A DNA stretch of 14,715 bases, from positions 1 to 14,715 of the forward strand of contig JAAYZL010000180.1 in the NCBI GenBank assembly GCA_012514855.1, written 5' to 3'. The notes under the pieces are model-generated. The model was not told the DNA's origin. It did no database searches and worked only from the letters and a program-made list of their open reading frames with translations. A program made the translations under genes and the position numbers. Positions 13,162 through 14,715 of the stretch are shown one piece after another (the first letter of the stretch is position 1; each line of letters starts with the position of its first letter). This DNA is from Clostridiales bacterium. GTDB taxonomy: Bacteria > Bacillota_A > Clostridia > Christensenellales > Aristaeellaceae.

Positions 13162-14403
13162 ATGGAACACCCCACGACGAGGATAGGAATCGGATTTGCG
13201 ACGGGGAGAAAGAGCTTTCAGAACGTGCTCCGCTCCTACGTGTTTCACCTCGAGGAATCGAAGTTCTCCGTGGAGAGCGGCGTGAGCCTGAACCTGTTTG
13301 TGGCGTTCGACCCGGCGTATTACGGAACAAAGCGGGAAGACTACGAGGAGATCGAGCCGAGGGTTCGGCGCTGGTTCGACGAGTTGTTCTTCTTCTCGCC
13401 CGAGGACATGCAAAGAGAGGCGGAAAAAATTGCCGAGCTCGGCGTCGTTCCTCCCGGAGAGGCGCGGCTGTGCTTCGGAAACGGCTATGCCGCGCAGCGA
13501 AACATCGTGCTCTACCAGGCGCTCAAACAGAAGATGGACTACCTGATCTTCTTCGACGACGACGAATACCCGATGGCGGTCACGAACTCCGACACGGCCG
13601 GCGTCGCGCTCTGGAGCGGCCAGCGCGTGATCGAGGCGCACGTGAAGTACCTGCAGTTTGCGGACGTGACGAACGGCTACCACTGCGGCTACCTGTCGCC
13701 GCTGCCGTCGCTGGAACTGGACGGCATACTCGACGAGCGCGCGTTTAGGAAGTTCGTCGAGGCGATGGCGAGCGACGTGCTCAAGTGGGAGGACGTCAAG
13801 GAGGTCATCCGAAACGGCGGCGTGACCTACGCCGACAAAAAGGTGATCACCGAGCTGGTGCCGCAACTCGTCGAGGCGGTCAACGGCGCGAAGTTCATCA
13901 CCGGCGGCAACCTCGGCTTCAACCTGACGAACCCCGCAAAGGTCGTGCCGTTCTACAACCCGCCCGGCGCGCGCGGCGAGGACAGCTTTCTGGGCACGTG
14001 CCTGAACGATCACACGGTCAAGCGCATCCCGGCGTACACGTTCCACGACGGCTTCGCGCTCTACAGCAATCTGCTCCGGGGCGTGCTGCCGACGAACCTC
14101 AAGGGCATCTCGCTCTACGACTCGCGCGAGGTCATCGGCCGGTTCCACCGCGCGTGCGTCGGCTGGGTGCGCTACAAGCCGCTGTACATGCGCATCACCC
14201 ATCCGGACACGTACCGGGAAATCCTCGAGGACGCCCGAAACGCGCTCCGCGAGAACATCCCGAGCGTCTGCGCGTACTTCAACGACCGCGCGTTTTACGA
14301 CATTCTGACCGAGTTTGAGAAGTATACGGCGGACGCCGAGGCGCACCTTCGGGAGTTTCAGCGCGCGAGAGAGATCTGGGAGGCGATGAAGGAAGCGCTT
14401 TAA
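13162..14403 (+). CDS. Probable GT-A-fold glycosyltransferase
   Basis: This 413-aa soluble protein looks like a nucleotide-sugar-dependent glycosyltransferase. Sequence signs are an N-terminal strand IGIGFATGR (8-16), GNGYAAQRN (106-114), a DxD-like metal/nucleotide motif in IFFDDDEYP (129-137, Asp132-134), GGNLGFNL (248-255), and an acceptor/catalytic-type RGEDSFLG (271-278) followed by FHDGF (294-298). This order (DxD, then GG, then ED) is typical of GT-A enzymes such as GT2 relatives. I do not recognise the exact family or acceptor. There is no signal peptide or membrane segment. The ATG at 13162 follows AAAGGAGG (13146-13153) with 8-nt spacing. It is transcribed alone from its own promoter, between the sigma operon and the PFOR gene. 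No clear terminator follows. Confidence 0.6.
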   Translation: MEHPTTRIGIGFATGRKSFQNVLRSYVFHLEESKFSVESGVSLNLFVAFDPAYYGTKREDYEEIEPRVRRWFDELFFFSPEDMQREAEKIAELGVVPPGEARLCFGNGYAAQRNIVLYQALKQKMDYLIFFDDDEYPMAVTNSDTAGVALWSGQRVIEAHVKYLQFADVTNGYHCGYLSPLPSLELDGILDERAFRKFVEAMASDVLKWEDVKEVIRNGGVTYADKKVITELVPQLVEAVNGAKFITGGNLGFNLTNPAKVVPFYNPPGARGEDSFLGTCLNDHTVKRIPAYTFHDGFALYSNLLRGVLPTNLKGISLYDSREVIGRFHRACVGWVRYKPLYMRITHPDTYREILEDARNALRENIPSVCAYFNDRAFYDILTEFEKYTADAEAHLREFQRAREIWEAMKEAL

Positions 14404-14412
14404 GAGGAATTT

Positions 14413-14439
14413 TTTACAATTGCGCAGAAGGATTGTAAA
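14413..14439. repeat. Inverted repeat upstream of the PFOR promoter
   Basis: TTTACAAT-N11-ATTGTAAA, perfect over 8 bp per arm, lies between the glycosyltransferase stop and the PFOR -35 (21 bp upstream of it). It has no T-run on the plus strand after the stem, so an operator or activator site is more likely than a terminator. Geometry (8-11-8) matches the repeat upstream of mgl, but the sequence differs. Confidence 0.55.
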
Positions 14440-14459
14440 GCTTCATAACGCCAATTCCC

Positions 14460-14715
<256 letters not shown>

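Overview
The window reads as chromosomal DNA of a GC-rich, strictly anaerobic bacterium, most likely a Bacillota/Clostridia lineage; Christensenellales-like is my inference from overall style. Supporting signs are a pyruvate:ferredoxin oxidoreductase gene at the right edge, strong AAAGGAGG-type ribosome binding sites, sigma-A promoters with exact 17-bp spacers, an anchored peptidoglycan deacetylase and ECF sigma/membrane-protein pairs. The genus cannot be fixed from the sequence.

Layout. Positions 1-2313 (minus strand) hold a galactose/glucose-type ABC importer: mglB (binding protein), an intergenic hairpin, then mglA (ATPase, running off the left edge). Positions 2582-3157 (minus) hold an unrecognised 191-aa protein. 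A divergent promoter region (3158-3450) then faces a complete branched-chain amino-acid ABC importer on the plus strand: livK, livH, livM, livG, livF (3451-8524), closed by a clear intrinsic terminator. A consensus promoter drives a membrane-anchored CE4-type polysaccharide deacetylase with a C-terminal peptidoglycan-binding domain (8857-10302). It is followed by an AT-rich, foreign-looking lipoprotein gene (10345-10818) and by a remnant resembling the 3' end of the anti-sigma-like gene further downstream. An ECF sigma factor and its overlapping membrane partner follow (11026-12871), then a GT-A-like glycosyltransferase with a structured leader (13162-14403) and the first 58 codons of the PFOR gene with its own promoter.

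How the genes fit together. The two importers supply sugar and branched-chain amino acids or related substrates. Both binding-protein genes are followed by a strong hairpin before the next transport gene, a layout that usually makes binding protein in excess of the membrane components. The deacetylase and the sigma/anti-sigma pair suggest cell-envelope maintenance and stress sensing.

The most unusual structure is the 208-bp region 4682-4889 between livK and livH. It folds back on itself through three nested arms, with G-U-compatible differences and a side hairpin. It is either a structured leader RNA controlling livHMGF or a palindromic MITE-like element. The second most informative signal is the gene-tail remnant beside the AT-rich lipoprotein gene, which looks like the scar of a replaced paralogue. 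No rRNA, tRNA, CRISPR array or complete insertion sequence was seen.
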